A stretch of 64,000 nt of DNA from CAJMGO01 sp900557305 (GTDB lineage Bacteria > Bacillota_I > Bacilli_A > RF39 > UBA660): positions 1-64,000 of the forward strand of contig CAJMGO010000005.1 in assembly GCA_905212975.1 (NCBI GenBank), given 5' to 3'. Of this stretch, positions 26,689-35,560 are shown in pieces. The notes beneath the pieces are model-generated. The model was not told where the DNA came from. It saw only the letters and a list, made by a program, of their open reading frames with translations, and ran no database searches. The first letter of the stretch is position 1, and the number at the start of each line of letters is the position of its first letter. The position numbers and the translations under genes are program-made.

Positions 26689-26893
26689 ACTCCCCTTTTC
26701 ATGTTGCGTATAATATCATAGATGTTATTTTTTGTCAATAAATTATATTAATTATCTTTTCAACTATATCTAACTGTATAATGTTTTTACATAAACTTTT
26801 TCTTTACTCTTTTTAAATTCATTAAATTGATTTTATCTTGTCTCATAAAATTTCACCTATGTATAACAATATAACATTACAGTCAAACAAAGA
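26689..26893. other. Non-coding AT-rich stretch before the decayed repressor
   Basis: Nothing certain here. On the minus strand a 19-codon frame (26787-26846) has a good AGGTG site but no recognisable product. Just upstream of it TTGACT-17-TACATA and the repeated TATAACA-type sequence at 26861-26877 could be the promoter/operator of a former divergent regulator switch. Confidence 0.3.
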
Positions 26894-27100
26894 GTCAATA
26901 ATGAAATAATAGGAAAAAGACTAAAAGAATTTAGAAAATCAAAGGGAATAACCCAAGCGGAATTAGCAGATTTTTTAAATACTACACAATCCACTATCAG
27001 TGCTTATGAAAGTGGTAAAACAACTTTGCTGACTGCATTTGCATTACAAATAGTTAATAAATATAAAATCTCTCTTGATTGGTTATGTGGTAAAAAATAA
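26894..27100 (+). pseudogene. XRE-family phage-type repressor, start codon lost
   Basis: The frame reads as a small cI/Xre repressor: 'GKRLKEFRKSKGITQAELAD', then 'TTQSTISAYESGK' and a C-terminal 'ISLDWLCGKK', ending at TAA. Where a Met is expected the codon is GTC, and no ATG, GTG or TTG occurs between the upstream in-frame stop (26864) and the domain; only an ATT at 26876 could serve. Most likely a decayed regulator from a mobile element, or one using a rare start. Confidence 0.6.
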
Positions 27101-27141
27101 AAAGAGTTTAGCAACCTTTGTTTAATCTAAACTCTTTTTTT
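27101..27141. terminator. Bidirectional terminator after the decayed repressor
   Basis: An 11-bp stem AAAGAGTTTAG / CTAAACTCTTT with a T run, between convergent frames. Confidence 0.75.
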
Positions 27142-27438
27142 GTAATTTTTGTTAACTCTATCAATACACACCCCATTTATATCATATATAGCTACACCCA
27201 CAACGTCATTTAGTTCTTTTAAATATCTATTAAGCAAGTCATTAGTAGATATAAAATCAGGAATATCGTCATCATCAATTATTGGATCACATTCAGCAAA
27301 ACCAATCATAAATCCTTCGATTGTTTTACAATATTCGCCAACTCGATAATAATTATCATAAAAATAAACAATTCTATATCCTTCTTCGTATTTATCTCCG
27401 TATTTATTTTGATTTAAATCATTTAAATTAACATTCAT
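27127..27438 (-). CDS. Hypothetical acidic protein
   Basis: A 103-residue protein with several aromatic residues in the first half ('YEEGYRIVYFYDNYYRVG') and an Asp cluster ('IIDDDDIPDFIS'). No domain recognised. TAGGAGTGATTTT precedes the ATG and a GCTATAATG -10-like element lies about 40 nt upstream. It lies beside the decayed repressor, so it may be cargo of a lost mobile element. Confidence 0.55.
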   Translation of the reverse strand: MNVNLNDLNQNKYGDKYEEGYRIVYFYDNYYRVGEYCKTIEGFMIGFAECDPIIDDDDIPDFISTNDLLNRYLKELNDVVGVAIYDINGVCIDRVNKNYKKRV

Positions 27439-27672
27439 AAAATCACTCCTAAATTCATTATAGCATATTCTATATATTATTTATTCTATTATTAAAATTT
27501 TTTTTCAAAGATAACACAAGTTTATTCATAGAATTACCATATTTTTTTTTATAAAATTTATCCAGAAAAAAATATTTATTATTTTACTATATATACCCTA
27601 TCAATTATAAAATTTGATAACTCTTTTACCTTTTAATCGTGATGATAAAATAGAAAAAAATCTTACAGTTCT
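27439..27672. other. AT-rich gap without a recognised gene
   Basis: About 230 bases between the 103-residue orphan and the terminator of the hybrid kinase gene. Apart from the -10-like element near 27450 nothing could be identified. Confidence 0.3.
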
Positions 27673-27702
27673 AAAAAAATAGACAGTTATTGTCTATTTT
27701 TA
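27673..27702 (-). terminator. Terminator of the SipW/TasA-like cluster
   Basis: An 11-bp stem AAAAATAGACA / TGTCTATTTTT with a 5-nt loop, directly after the kinase stop. Confidence 0.8.
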
Positions 27703-27707
27703 CTTAA

Positions 27708-29789
27708 TTATTTTAGATATTTTGTTAGTATTCTTATTAATTCATTTTTTTCAATAGGCTTTGAAATATAATCATTAAACCCTTCTTTTAGATATTCTTC
27801 TTTTTTACCTTTTATAGCATCTGCTGTAAGCATTATAGTTGGAATATTAAAATCTTGTAGTTTTTTTAATTCATGTAGAGTTGAAATACCATCTAATTCA
27901 GGCATCATTTGATCAAGTAATATTAAATCAAATTTTTGATTAGCTTTTATTAGATTTATACAATCAATACCACTTTCAACAAGAGTTAAAGTTGGGTTAT
28001 ACTGTTTTAATAATCTTGCAGCAACTTTTAAATTTAATTTATCATCATCTACAACAAGTATTTTTTTATTTGTTAAATCAATTGTTTCTACATTTTCACT
28101 TTTTTCGACTATTATTTTTTGATTTAAATAAATATTAAATACAATCCCATTAGGAACATTATCTATTGTTAATTCACCTTTGAATAACTTTATTAATTTT
28201 TTTACTATATCGGTATTATCATCAGATTCAAATGGCATAGTTGATGTATATCCATTACATTTTAATTCTATACTTAATTTTAAATTATTGATTATATTTG
28301 AACCTTTAACGCTAATATCAATATTTCCTGATTTTGTATTATCAATAACATTATCTATAATATTTGTTATCATTTGTCTTAATTTTGATGAATCTCCATA
28401 TAAATTATTGGGTAAAGATTTTTCAATTGTAAGAGAAGCTTTAATAGATTTTTTATTAATACTTTCTTTTGTATAATTTAGTATATCTTTAAATACTTTA
28501 TTTAATTCATAATCTTTTTCTTTTAATTCTATAATACCATTTTCAACTTTTGATATATCAAGAATTCCATCTATTACATCTATTAAATTAACAGAAGCAG
28601 TATTAATATTTTCTACATCTTCTCTAACATTAGGACTTAGATTCTCATTTAAAATTGATTCGCTTAGATTTGTAATTACATTCATAGGAGTTCTTATATC
28701 ATGCGACATAGTAGCTAAAAAATTGGATTTAGCTTGATTTGCTCTTTTTGCATCATTAAGTGCTTTTTGTAGTAAAGCGTTTTGTTTCCTCATATATTCA
28801 GCATTTTCAGTAACATCTTTTGTTAAAATTGTTACTATATCATCATTATTATTTTTTGTAAAAAAAGCTGTGCTTTCTAACCATAAAACATCATCTATGT
28901 TATATTGATATTTTACTGATATTGGTTCATATTTTTCTTCTTCACTAATTTTTTTTAAATTATCTAAAGAAAGAACACTTTGTACTTCTTTTCTATTTTC
29001 AGCTTTAACACATTTATTTACTAATGTATCTAATATATCTGTATATCTTCCTTCTTTATTTTGACCAAAATATTTTAATTCATCATTTAGGTTATTAATT
29101 TTTGCTTCATTTGTAGTTAAATTAACATCCATTTCAACATCATAAGAAGAAGCTGTTATTTGATTTAATTGATGCTCTCTTAGTTTTATGTTTCCTGCTT
29201 GTGTTACAAGTAAATGTTGTTTATCATGATCCTTTGTAACATCGGATATTAATATAATATAATATTCTGATTTTTTTTCAATTATTGGATAAATTTTAAC
29301 TTTAAGCCATCTAACATATTGATAAGAACTATTTCTGTAAGAAAACATTTGACTTACAAATTCACTTTTTTTATTCCAATTTCTTAATTCTTCACTTATT
29401 ATTGGAAGTGTGAATACTTCTTTTAAAAGTCTTATTGATTCTTTATTTTCTTTTTCTTTAGATAATTCTTCTTTTTTACCTAAAATATCACATACGTTAT
29501 CTGTCATATATGTATAATTTTTTGCTTTAACGTCATACATAATATAAATAGTATCATCATTCATAACAAGTGAATCAAATAATTTTTCTCTATATTTTAA
29601 TTCTTTTCTTGTCTTACTTCCTTTAAAAAGACTAATTAAATATACTACAATTATAATAAATACTAAAAGCATAACTATAATCATTTCTATACTTAGATTG
29701 TGTATATCAAAATTATTAGTTAAAAAATATATTGCTCCAACGACAATAAGAATTGCTACAACAGTAAAAATTTCTTTAAATAGTTTCAT
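27708..29789 (-). CDS. Hybrid histidine kinase with degenerate ATPase domain
   Basis: This 693-residue protein has two membrane helices (about residues 7-24 and 35-54), two PAS-like regions (about 75-190 and 210-335) and a coiled-coil linker. HisKA has H363 in 'TMSHDIRTPMN'. The ATPase-like region (about 430-560) keeps an N-box-like 'NIIDNVIDNT', but the G1 (DxGxG) and G2 (GxGxG) boxes are missing. The C-terminal receiver is intact (acidic cluster D581-D583, D626, K677). It probably does not autophosphorylate in the usual way. It is the last gene of the TasA/SipW cluster, 72 nt after the DUF5305-like gene. Confidence 0.85.
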   Translation of the reverse strand: MKLFKEIFTVVAILIVVGAIYFLTNNFDIHNLSIEMIIVMLLVFIIIVVYLISLFKGSKTRKELKYREKLFDSLVMNDDTIYIMYDVKAKNYTYMTDNVCDILGKKEELSKEKENKESIRLLKEVFTLPIISEELRNWNKKSEFVSQMFSYRNSSYQYVRWLKVKIYPIIEKKSEYYIILISDVTKDHDKQHLLVTQAGNIKLREHQLNQITASSYDVEMDVNLTTNEAKINNLNDELKYFGQNKEGRYTDILDTLVNKCVKAENRKEVQSVLSLDNLKKISEEEKYEPISVKYQYNIDDVLWLESTAFFTKNNNDDIVTILTKDVTENAEYMRKQNALLQKALNDAKRANQAKSNFLATMSHDIRTPMNVITNLSESILNENLSPNVREDVENINTASVNLIDVIDGILDISKVENGIIELKEKDYELNKVFKDILNYTKESINKKSIKASLTIEKSLPNNLYGDSSKLRQMITNIIDNVIDNTKSGNIDISVKGSNIINNLKLSIELKCNGYTSTMPFESDDNTDIVKKLIKLFKGELTIDNVPNGIVFNIYLNQKIIVEKSENVETIDLTNKKILVVDDDKLNLKVAARLLKQYNPTLTLVESGIDCINLIKANQKFDLILLDQMMPELDGISTLHELKKLQDFNIPTIMLTADAIKGKKEEYLKEGFNDYISKPIEKNELIRILTKYLK

Positions 29790-29861
29790 ATAAACCTCCT
29801 ATTATTATATTCATAAAAATTATATCATATCAAAAAAAAGATATCAATAAAATACCCTTTT

Positions 29862-30908
29862 TTAATCATTTTTTAGTATATATTTATACATTATGTTATT
29901 CTGTATAATTATAAATTCACCTAAATAATTTGGCCTTATTTCATAAAATACTACAGGTAAATGTAATTCTTCTTGAATACTTATTAAATCACTTATACTT
30001 TTTACAAAAACTACTTCATAACCTCTGTCATTTACTTTTTTATCTAATTCTGATACAACATTACCAAAATTTCTTAATATTTTATTTAATTTTAAATTAT
30101 ATTTATTTTTCTTTCTAATATTAAATATTGGTTTATATAGTATTAAAAAAGATAATACTGAAATAATTAAAATTGAAATGGGCGTTAATATGCTTTTAAT
30201 ATTAAATTGATTTACAATACCTAGGTTATCTAAAATTGTACCATTGTATACTGAATCATATTTTTTTTCTATGGAAAATGCTTGAGAACCATATGGAATT
30301 TGTAATAAGATTTTATCAGTGTATTCTATTTTATTTCCATTATAAAGACCTGTTATTTTTATTGCCATATAAACATCCATATTAAAGGATACATTCATAT
30401 TAAATTGTCTTTTAAATTGATCAACTTCTTTTTTTAGTTCAGGATAGTTTATAGTTATATTATCAGTTATATCAAAATTATCTTTTTGAATTATTTCTTT
30501 TGATATATTATTTTTATATTTTACTTCTTTATTCCATACTTCCTTGTTACTTGAATCAGATAAGTATATTGCTTTTAATTCACCGATTATACTATAATTA
30601 TATTTTAAATTTGTAATTTTATCTGCTTTATAATTATATGTAAAATTAACATCAATATTTTTTACTAAATCTGATATATATGTTTTATTTTCCCCTTGTT
30701 TATTATCGTTAATAAAGGAATTTTCATATAAGTTAACAGTATAATTTATATTTTTATTTATATTATAAGAATAAATAGGAATTTTTCTTTTATTGTTACT
30801 TTTTACTAGTACATAAATAATATAAAGAGATGATATTAAAAAGGAACCAATTATAATTGATAAAAGACTAAATCTTACCCATTTTTTTAAATATCTTTTT
30901 CTTTCCAT
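29862..30908 (-). CDS. DUF5305-like membrane protein
   Basis: This 348-residue protein has an N-terminal helix (about 14-35), a beta-rich extracytoplasmic region of about 200 residues, a second helix (about 242-260) and a cytoplasmic tail ending in 'YEVVFVKSISDLISIQEELH' and 'VVFYEIRPNY'. This arrangement matches DUF5305 proteins, which are typically encoded next to SipW-type signal peptidases in bacteria and archaea. Probably a surface assembly or anchoring factor; function not established. It is 12 nt from sipW. Confidence 0.75.
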   Translation of the reverse strand: MERKRYLKKWVRFSLLSIIIGSFLISSLYIIYVLVKSNNKRKIPIYSYNINKNINYTVNLYENSFINDNKQGENKTYISDLVKNIDVNFTYNYKADKITNLKYNYSIIGELKAIYLSDSSNKEVWNKEVKYKNNISKEIIQKDNFDITDNITINYPELKKEVDQFKRQFNMNVSFNMDVYMAIKITGLYNGNKIEYTDKILLQIPYGSQAFSIEKKYDSVYNGTILDNLGIVNQFNIKSILTPISILIISVLSFLILYKPIFNIRKKNKYNLKLNKILRNFGNVVSELDKKVNDRGYEVVFVKSISDLISIQEELHLPVVFYEIRPNYLGEFIIIQNNIMYKYILKND

Positions 30909-30920
30909 ATTATCACCTCG

Positions 30921-32057
30921 TTACTTTTTATTTATTAATTCTTTAAAATATACGCTTGGATATCCAATTTTAGGTATAGAAAACTTTACTTTACCTAAAA
31001 CTTGCTTTTTTTCTACATCTTTGTTATCTTGCGTATTGTTATTATCCCCTTTAGTTATAAATGTAAGTTTATTATCTACTTTATTTATTTTGATTATTCT
31101 ATGTATTATAGATGTGTTAGATATTTTATATTCAATAACATCATTTTCTTTTAATGATTCAATATCGTTGTCATTTAGTTTTTCAATAATAACTATATCC
31201 CCTCTTGCAAATACATTTTTCATACTGTTGGACATTATTACAACTGGTTTATAATGTAAAAATCCAGCAAAAAAACTAATAATTATCGCAATAAAAATAC
31301 CTATGATAATGTTTTTGATATATAAAAATTTATTTATATAATTATCACTTGTTTCATTCTTTTCATTTATTCTTTTGATAAAAATAAATATAATAAAAGG
31401 AATTATAACATCAAATAATGCTTTATAGAACCAATTAAGATTAGGTACTATAGGTAATAATATTTGAAATAAACAAATTGGAATTCTGTATATTAAACAT
31501 GTTTTATAATCTGTTTTGAGTGTTAAATAATTCATAAGCAAATTAAGTACAATAGAAGGAATTATAACAGAACAGATATATTTAAATAAAGAAGAAGTAT
31601 TAATTAAAGTAAATAAATTTATATCTATAATACTAAATATAAATAAAGTATAAATAAATATGAATTTACTTCTTCTTGAATTATTTAATATATTATATCT
31701 TATCAATTCTCGAGATATAAGAACCATTAATATACTAAAAATATTTTTAATTATTGTATTTAAATTATAAAAATTAATATTTTTACTATACCCAAATATA
31801 ATTCCACTTAAAAAGTAAATCATAAGATATGTAATTATTATTATAAATGTAATTTGATAATTATCTTGTATTACTCTTTTTTTTATATTAAATTTCTTAT
31901 TAATTAAAACTGTAATAATTGAAAAAACTATCCAAAATATTGGAATTATATACTGTATAAATATATTAGATAATAAATTAAAACAACTGTAATAAAATAT
32001 AATAAATAAAGTTATTATATTTATATATATAAGGCTTAACTTATCAATTTTTTTCAT
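30921..32057 (-). CDS. SipW-type (ER/archaeal class) signal peptidase with extra membrane domain
   Basis: This 378-residue protein has a C-terminal S26B domain with Ser278 in 'MSNSMKNVF', His319 in 'SIIHRIIKI' (His replaces the Lys of bacterial LepB) and 'TKGDNNNTQD'. SipW usually has about 190 residues; here about 240 extra residues form roughly seven further hydrophobic helices. It should process the TasA-like protein encoded just upstream. The general LepB is separate (52053-52556). Confidence 0.88.
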   Translation of the reverse strand: MKKIDKLSLIYINIITLFIIFYYSCFNLLSNIFIQYIIPIFWIVFSIITVLINKKFNIKKRVIQDNYQITFIIIITYLMIYFLSGIIFGYSKNINFYNLNTIIKNIFSILMVLISRELIRYNILNNSRRSKFIFIYTLFIFSIIDINLFTLINTSSLFKYICSVIIPSIVLNLLMNYLTLKTDYKTCLIYRIPICLFQILLPIVPNLNWFYKALFDVIIPFIIFIFIKRINEKNETSDNYINKFLYIKNIIIGIFIAIIISFFAGFLHYKPVVIMSNSMKNVFARGDIVIIEKLNDNDIESLKENDVIEYKISNTSIIHRIIKINKVDNKLTFITKGDNNNTQDNKDVEKKQVLGKVKFSIPKIGYPSVYFKELINKK

Positions 32058-32137
32058 ATAATTAACTTCTCCTTATTTAAAAAAATAAGTTATACTTTAA
32101 AATTTATTAACCTAAATTTCAAAGATAACCTATTTAA

Positions 32138-32695
32138 TTACGCAATTTTTTGTGAATAATCAAAATAAATTGTTCCATTTTTTTGAGTAACACTTGTATT
32201 TTTTGTAGAAATGCTTTTATCCCATTCGATAGTTACTCTAAATGTTTGAGTGCCAGTTACTTTATTGATATCAGCCTCACCATTAACAGGTTGTCCAGTT
32301 ACAGGATCAATTCTTTCAACATACCATTTTATATAAGCTGGTTCTGTTTCATTAATGGTATCTACACCTGTTATACCGTTAAATGTTGCGTCAATTGTTC
32401 CAGTGTTTTGAACTACTAGTTCATATACAACTTTTGAACCAGGTGAATTTAAACTTACGTTAAATGAAGCTGCAGTACCACTAACATTTGGTAGTGCATT
32501 TTCTACATAATCTGTTGATTCACTTTCAACAATATTAATTGATTTAAAATCAATATTCCATGTTGCATTTCCACTACTAGATGTTCCAGTTACAGTTAAA
32601 TTAGCGGATAATGCTGCATAACCTACTGCCATAACTGATATAGCTGCTACTAATACAATAGTAACAACGCTCATTACTTTTGTACTTTTTTTCAT
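32138..32695 (-). CDS. TasA/CalY-like secreted protein with SipW-type signal
   Basis: A 185-residue protein with the long signal typical of SipW substrates: Lys-rich start, hydrophobic core, then 'AVGYAALSANLTVTG'. The mature part is a beta-rich domain with 'VVYELVVQNTGTIDATFNGI', as in camelysin/TasA-like fibre subunits. Likely exported, cleaved by the neighbouring SipW-like peptidase and assembled at the surface. AGAGGATATATAT precedes the ATG. Confidence 0.85.
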   Translation of the reverse strand: MKKSTKVMSVVTIVLVAAISVMAVGYAALSANLTVTGTSSSGNATWNIDFKSINIVESESTDYVENALPNVSGTAASFNVSLNSPGSKVVYELVVQNTGTIDATFNGITGVDTINETEPAYIKWYVERIDPVTGQPVNGEADINKVTGTQTFRVTIEWDKSISTKNTSVTQKNGTIYFDYSQKIA

Positions 32696-32730
32696 ATATA
32701 TATCCTCTACTTTCCTATTCTTATATTATT

Positions 32731-32759
32731 AGAATATCACAATATTATTTTTTTTACAA
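32731..32759 (-). promoter_or_regulatory. Sigma-A-type promoter of the TasA-like gene
   Basis: Minus strand: TTGTAA, 17 nt, TATTCT, about 35 nt before the ATG and just after the dps terminator. Confidence 0.5.
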
Positions 32760-32767
32760 TAACTTTA

Positions 32768-32797
32768 CAAAAAAAGTAACTATTTCAAGCTACTTTT
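32768..32797 (-). terminator. Terminator of dps
   Basis: Minus strand AGTAGC / GTTACT (one G-T pair), 8-nt loop, seven T. Confidence 0.65.
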
Positions 32798-33217
32798 AAT
32801 CATCCATAATTCTTTTTCAAAAAATTTTAAATTTTCGTTTAACATACTTGATGTATAAAAATCATTCATCTTGTTGAAGTACTCTATTAAATCAGTTGTA
32901 TAAAGTGAAAGATATGAAAAATCATTTTGTACAACATCTAAAACTTGATTTCCAGTATAATCTTGACTAATCATTGATTTTATTTGAGATTTGTTTTCCA
33001 TTTCTTTTAATGAAGTAATTGGAAATCCTTCTTTCATTTTTATTCTTTCAGCAACATTATCATACATAGTTGATATTGTGTCATAAAACTCCATCATTTT
33101 TTTATGAAGACCATAAAATGATGAACCTACTATGTTAAAATGCATATTATATAAATTGTTAATTTCAACTTTTAGGTTTGACATATAATCATTAAGTGCT
33201 TCAATTTGCTCATTCAT
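32780..33217 (-). CDS. dps: Dps-family ferritin-like protein
   Basis: This 145-residue four-helix protein has the ferroxidase ligands at exact Dps spacing: H26, H38, D53, E57 (12, 15 and 4 apart). Dps dodecamers oxidise and store iron with peroxide and can shield DNA. There is no Lys-rich DNA-binding tail, so iron detoxification is the likelier role. Confidence 0.9.
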   Translation of the reverse strand: MNEQIEALNDYMSNLKVEINNLYNMHFNIVGSSFYGLHKKMMEFYDTISTMYDNVAERIKMKEGFPITSLKEMENKSQIKSMISQDYTGNQVLDVVQNDFSYLSLYTTDLIEYFNKMNDFYTSSMLNENLKFFEKELWMIKSSLK

Positions 33218-33258
33218 TTAAATCACCCAAAATATTATATGTATTAAATTATAGAATG

Positions 33259-34599
33259 CTATTTCAATTTATTTATTAAATTATTAAATTCATTTTCTAT
33301 CCTATGAAGCTCTTCTTCAGTTGTTGCTTCATATCTTACAGTAAGATTTGGGCCTGTATTAGAACATCTAATTAAAGCCCATGAATTAGGCATTTCTACT
33401 CTTACACCATCTATTGTAACTATTTTATATTCTTTAGAAATAGAATACTTTTTAACTTCATCAACTATTTTGAATTTATTTTCATCTGTAACAGCAATTT
33501 TTATTTCATTAGTTGAATAATATTTATTTATATTTTCTAAATGTTCACTTATTGTTTTGTCTGATAATGATAAAATTTCAATCATTCTAAGTCCTGCATA
33601 AATTCCATCATCAAAACCTAGCCATTTGTCTTTAAACCATAAATGTCCTGAATATTCACCTGCAAATTCATAATTTTCTGTATTTATTTTCATATTCATA
33701 TATGAATTTCCTGTCCTATACATTTCATGAGTAAATCCTAATTTATCTAATTCATCTATTAAACTTCTTGAACATTTTACATCATAAAGTGCTCTTTTTT
33801 CTTTTAATTTCAGATTTCTATAATATATAATCATAGCTAAATCAATTGTTATATATTCACCATTGTTAAGAACAAAGCCAACTCTATCAGCATCTCCATC
33901 AATTCCAATTCCTAAATCACTATTTGTTTCAACTACTTTCTTTTTTAATTGTTCCATATTTTCTTCAACACTTGGATCTGGGTGATGATTTGGAAAATTC
34001 CCATCACTATCGCAATTTATAAATATTGCGTCAATATTAAACATTGAAACAATTTCTTTTATTATTATAGAACCTGTACCATTTCCGCAATCAAATACAC
34101 ACTTTATTTTTTTATTACCTAAATTAACGCTTTTTTTTATTTCATCTAAGTATTCTTTTTTTATATCATAATATTCTAGAATTCCAAGCCCTTCTGTATA
34201 TATTTTCTTTTTTACAAAATCTCTAAATTCATATATATATTTTCCATAAGCATTTCCCATTAAATCAAATGATATTTTAAATCCATTATATTCTTTTGGA
34301 TTATGTGATGCAGTTATCATAATACCATTTTTAATTTTTAACTTTTTTTTAGCATAATAGTACATTGGAGTAGTTACTAATCCTAAATCAATTACATTTA
34401 TACCTGTTTCTAATAATCCTTTGATTAAGCCATCATTTAGTTCTGGAGATGACAATCTGTTATCATGACCTACTATGACTTTTTTTTCATCAATATATGT
34501 ACCAAAGCTTTTTCCAATCATATATGCTTTATCAAAGTCTAAATCTACTCCATATATTCCTCTAATATCATATTCTCTAAAAATACTATCATTTATCAT
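33259..34599 (-). CDS. Phosphomannomutase/phosphoglucomutase family
   Basis: This 446-residue alpha-D-phosphohexomutase has the phosphoserine loop 'TASHNPKEYNG', metal loop 'GIDGDADRVGF', sugar-binding loop 'GEYSGHLWFKD' and phosphate loop 'RCSNTGPNLTVRYEA'. The GEYSGH motif fits the bifunctional ManB/AlgC type better than GlmM. It supplies sugar-1-phosphates for surface polysaccharide or glycolipid synthesis. Confidence 0.92.
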   Translation of the reverse strand: MINDSIFREYDIRGIYGVDLDFDKAYMIGKSFGTYIDEKKVIVGHDNRLSSPELNDGLIKGLLETGINVIDLGLVTTPMYYYAKKKLKIKNGIMITASHNPKEYNGFKISFDLMGNAYGKYIYEFRDFVKKKIYTEGLGILEYYDIKKEYLDEIKKSVNLGNKKIKCVFDCGNGTGSIIIKEIVSMFNIDAIFINCDSDGNFPNHHPDPSVEENMEQLKKKVVETNSDLGIGIDGDADRVGFVLNNGEYITIDLAMIIYYRNLKLKEKRALYDVKCSRSLIDELDKLGFTHEMYRTGNSYMNMKINTENYEFAGEYSGHLWFKDKWLGFDDGIYAGLRMIEILSLSDKTISEHLENINKYYSTNEIKIAVTDENKFKIVDEVKKYSISKEYKIVTIDGVRVEMPNSWALIRCSNTGPNLTVRYEATTEEELHRIENEFNNLINKLK

Positions 34600-34614
34600 A
34601 TTAATTAACTCCTT

Positions 34615-35484
34615 TCATGCATGAGGATGATATTCTTTATAATTTTCCTCTACAAATTTTCTTGAAATATTTGTATATATTTGTGTTGTACTTATATTTT
34701 CGTGTCCAAGTAACTCTTGTATACTTCTTAAATCTGCTCCATTTTCTAACATATGTGTTGCAAAAGAATGTCTCAATGTATGCGGAGAGAAATCTGTTTT
34801 TATATCTTTTTGAAGAGCAATCTTTTTAATTATTTCAAAAAAGCATTGTCTAGTCATTTTGTCACTTCTATTACTCAAAAATAAATAATTACTCTGTTTA
34901 CCTTTTAAAAGTTCATTTCTATATAATTCAGTATATAATTTTAAATATTTTAAGGCACAATCACCTATTGGAATAATTCTTTCTTTTTTTCCTTTTCCCA
35001 TAACAATTAACGTACAATTTTCAAAACTAATATTTTCTTGTTTTAAATTTATAAGTTCACTTATTCTAAGACCTGTTGCATACATAAGTTCAAGCATTGC
35101 TTTGTTTCTATAATCATATTTGTCTTTTAAATTGATATCTAGCAACTTATCTACTTCTTCTATGGATAATACCTTTGGAAGTGATTTTTTTAACTTTGGC
35201 ATATCAATATTTTCCATCGGATTTTTTTTAATATTATTTTCAATTTCCATATATTTATAAAAACTTCTTAAAACTGTTATATTGTGAGCAATAGTACGAT
35301 CAGACTCGTTCTTTTTTAAATATTCGATATACTTTAATATATCTTCTTTCAATACTTTTTCCAAATCTTTATTGCTAAAAAGGTAAAAATTTGTAAGATC
35401 ATTTTCATATGATTCTTTTGTATTTATACTATATTTTTTGTCAATTATTAAGTAATCTAAAAAATCTTTTATATAATCATTCAT
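34615..35484 (-). CDS. xerD: Tyrosine recombinase XerC/XerD
   Basis: This 289-residue recombinase has an N-terminal SAM-like core-binding domain. The catalytic set is complete: Arg in 'TGLRISELINL', Lys in 'GKGKKER', 'HTLRHSFATHML', 'LLGHENISTTQIYT' with the tyrosine. Length and context (between housekeeping genes) favour the chromosome dimer resolvase rather than an element integrase. XerC and XerD cannot be separated by eye. Confidence 0.88.
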   Translation of the reverse strand: MNDYIKDFLDYLIIDKKYSINTKESYENDLTNFYLFSNKDLEKVLKEDILKYIEYLKKNESDRTIAHNITVLRSFYKYMEIENNIKKNPMENIDMPKLKKSLPKVLSIEEVDKLLDINLKDKYDYRNKAMLELMYATGLRISELINLKQENISFENCTLIVMGKGKKERIIPIGDCALKYLKLYTELYRNELLKGKQSNYLFLSNRSDKMTRQCFFEIIKKIALQKDIKTDFSPHTLRHSFATHMLENGADLRSIQELLGHENISTTQIYTNISRKFVEENYKEYHPHA

Positions 35485-35523
35485 ATTTCACCTATCTTCT
35501 TTAAATATTATACATTTTAAAAG

Positions 35524-35549
35524 AAAAAACTTCAATATCATTGAAGTTA
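35524..35549 (-). terminator. Terminator of ddl
   Basis: Minus strand AACTTCAAT / ATTGAAGTT with a 3-nt loop, then TTTTTCTTTT. Confidence 0.75.
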
Positions 35550-35560
35550 TATTTACATTA

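Noticed and set aside
34615..35484. Integrase of the tRNA-Met element
   Set aside because: It is 13 kb away, has Xer length and motifs, and is embedded among housekeeping genes.
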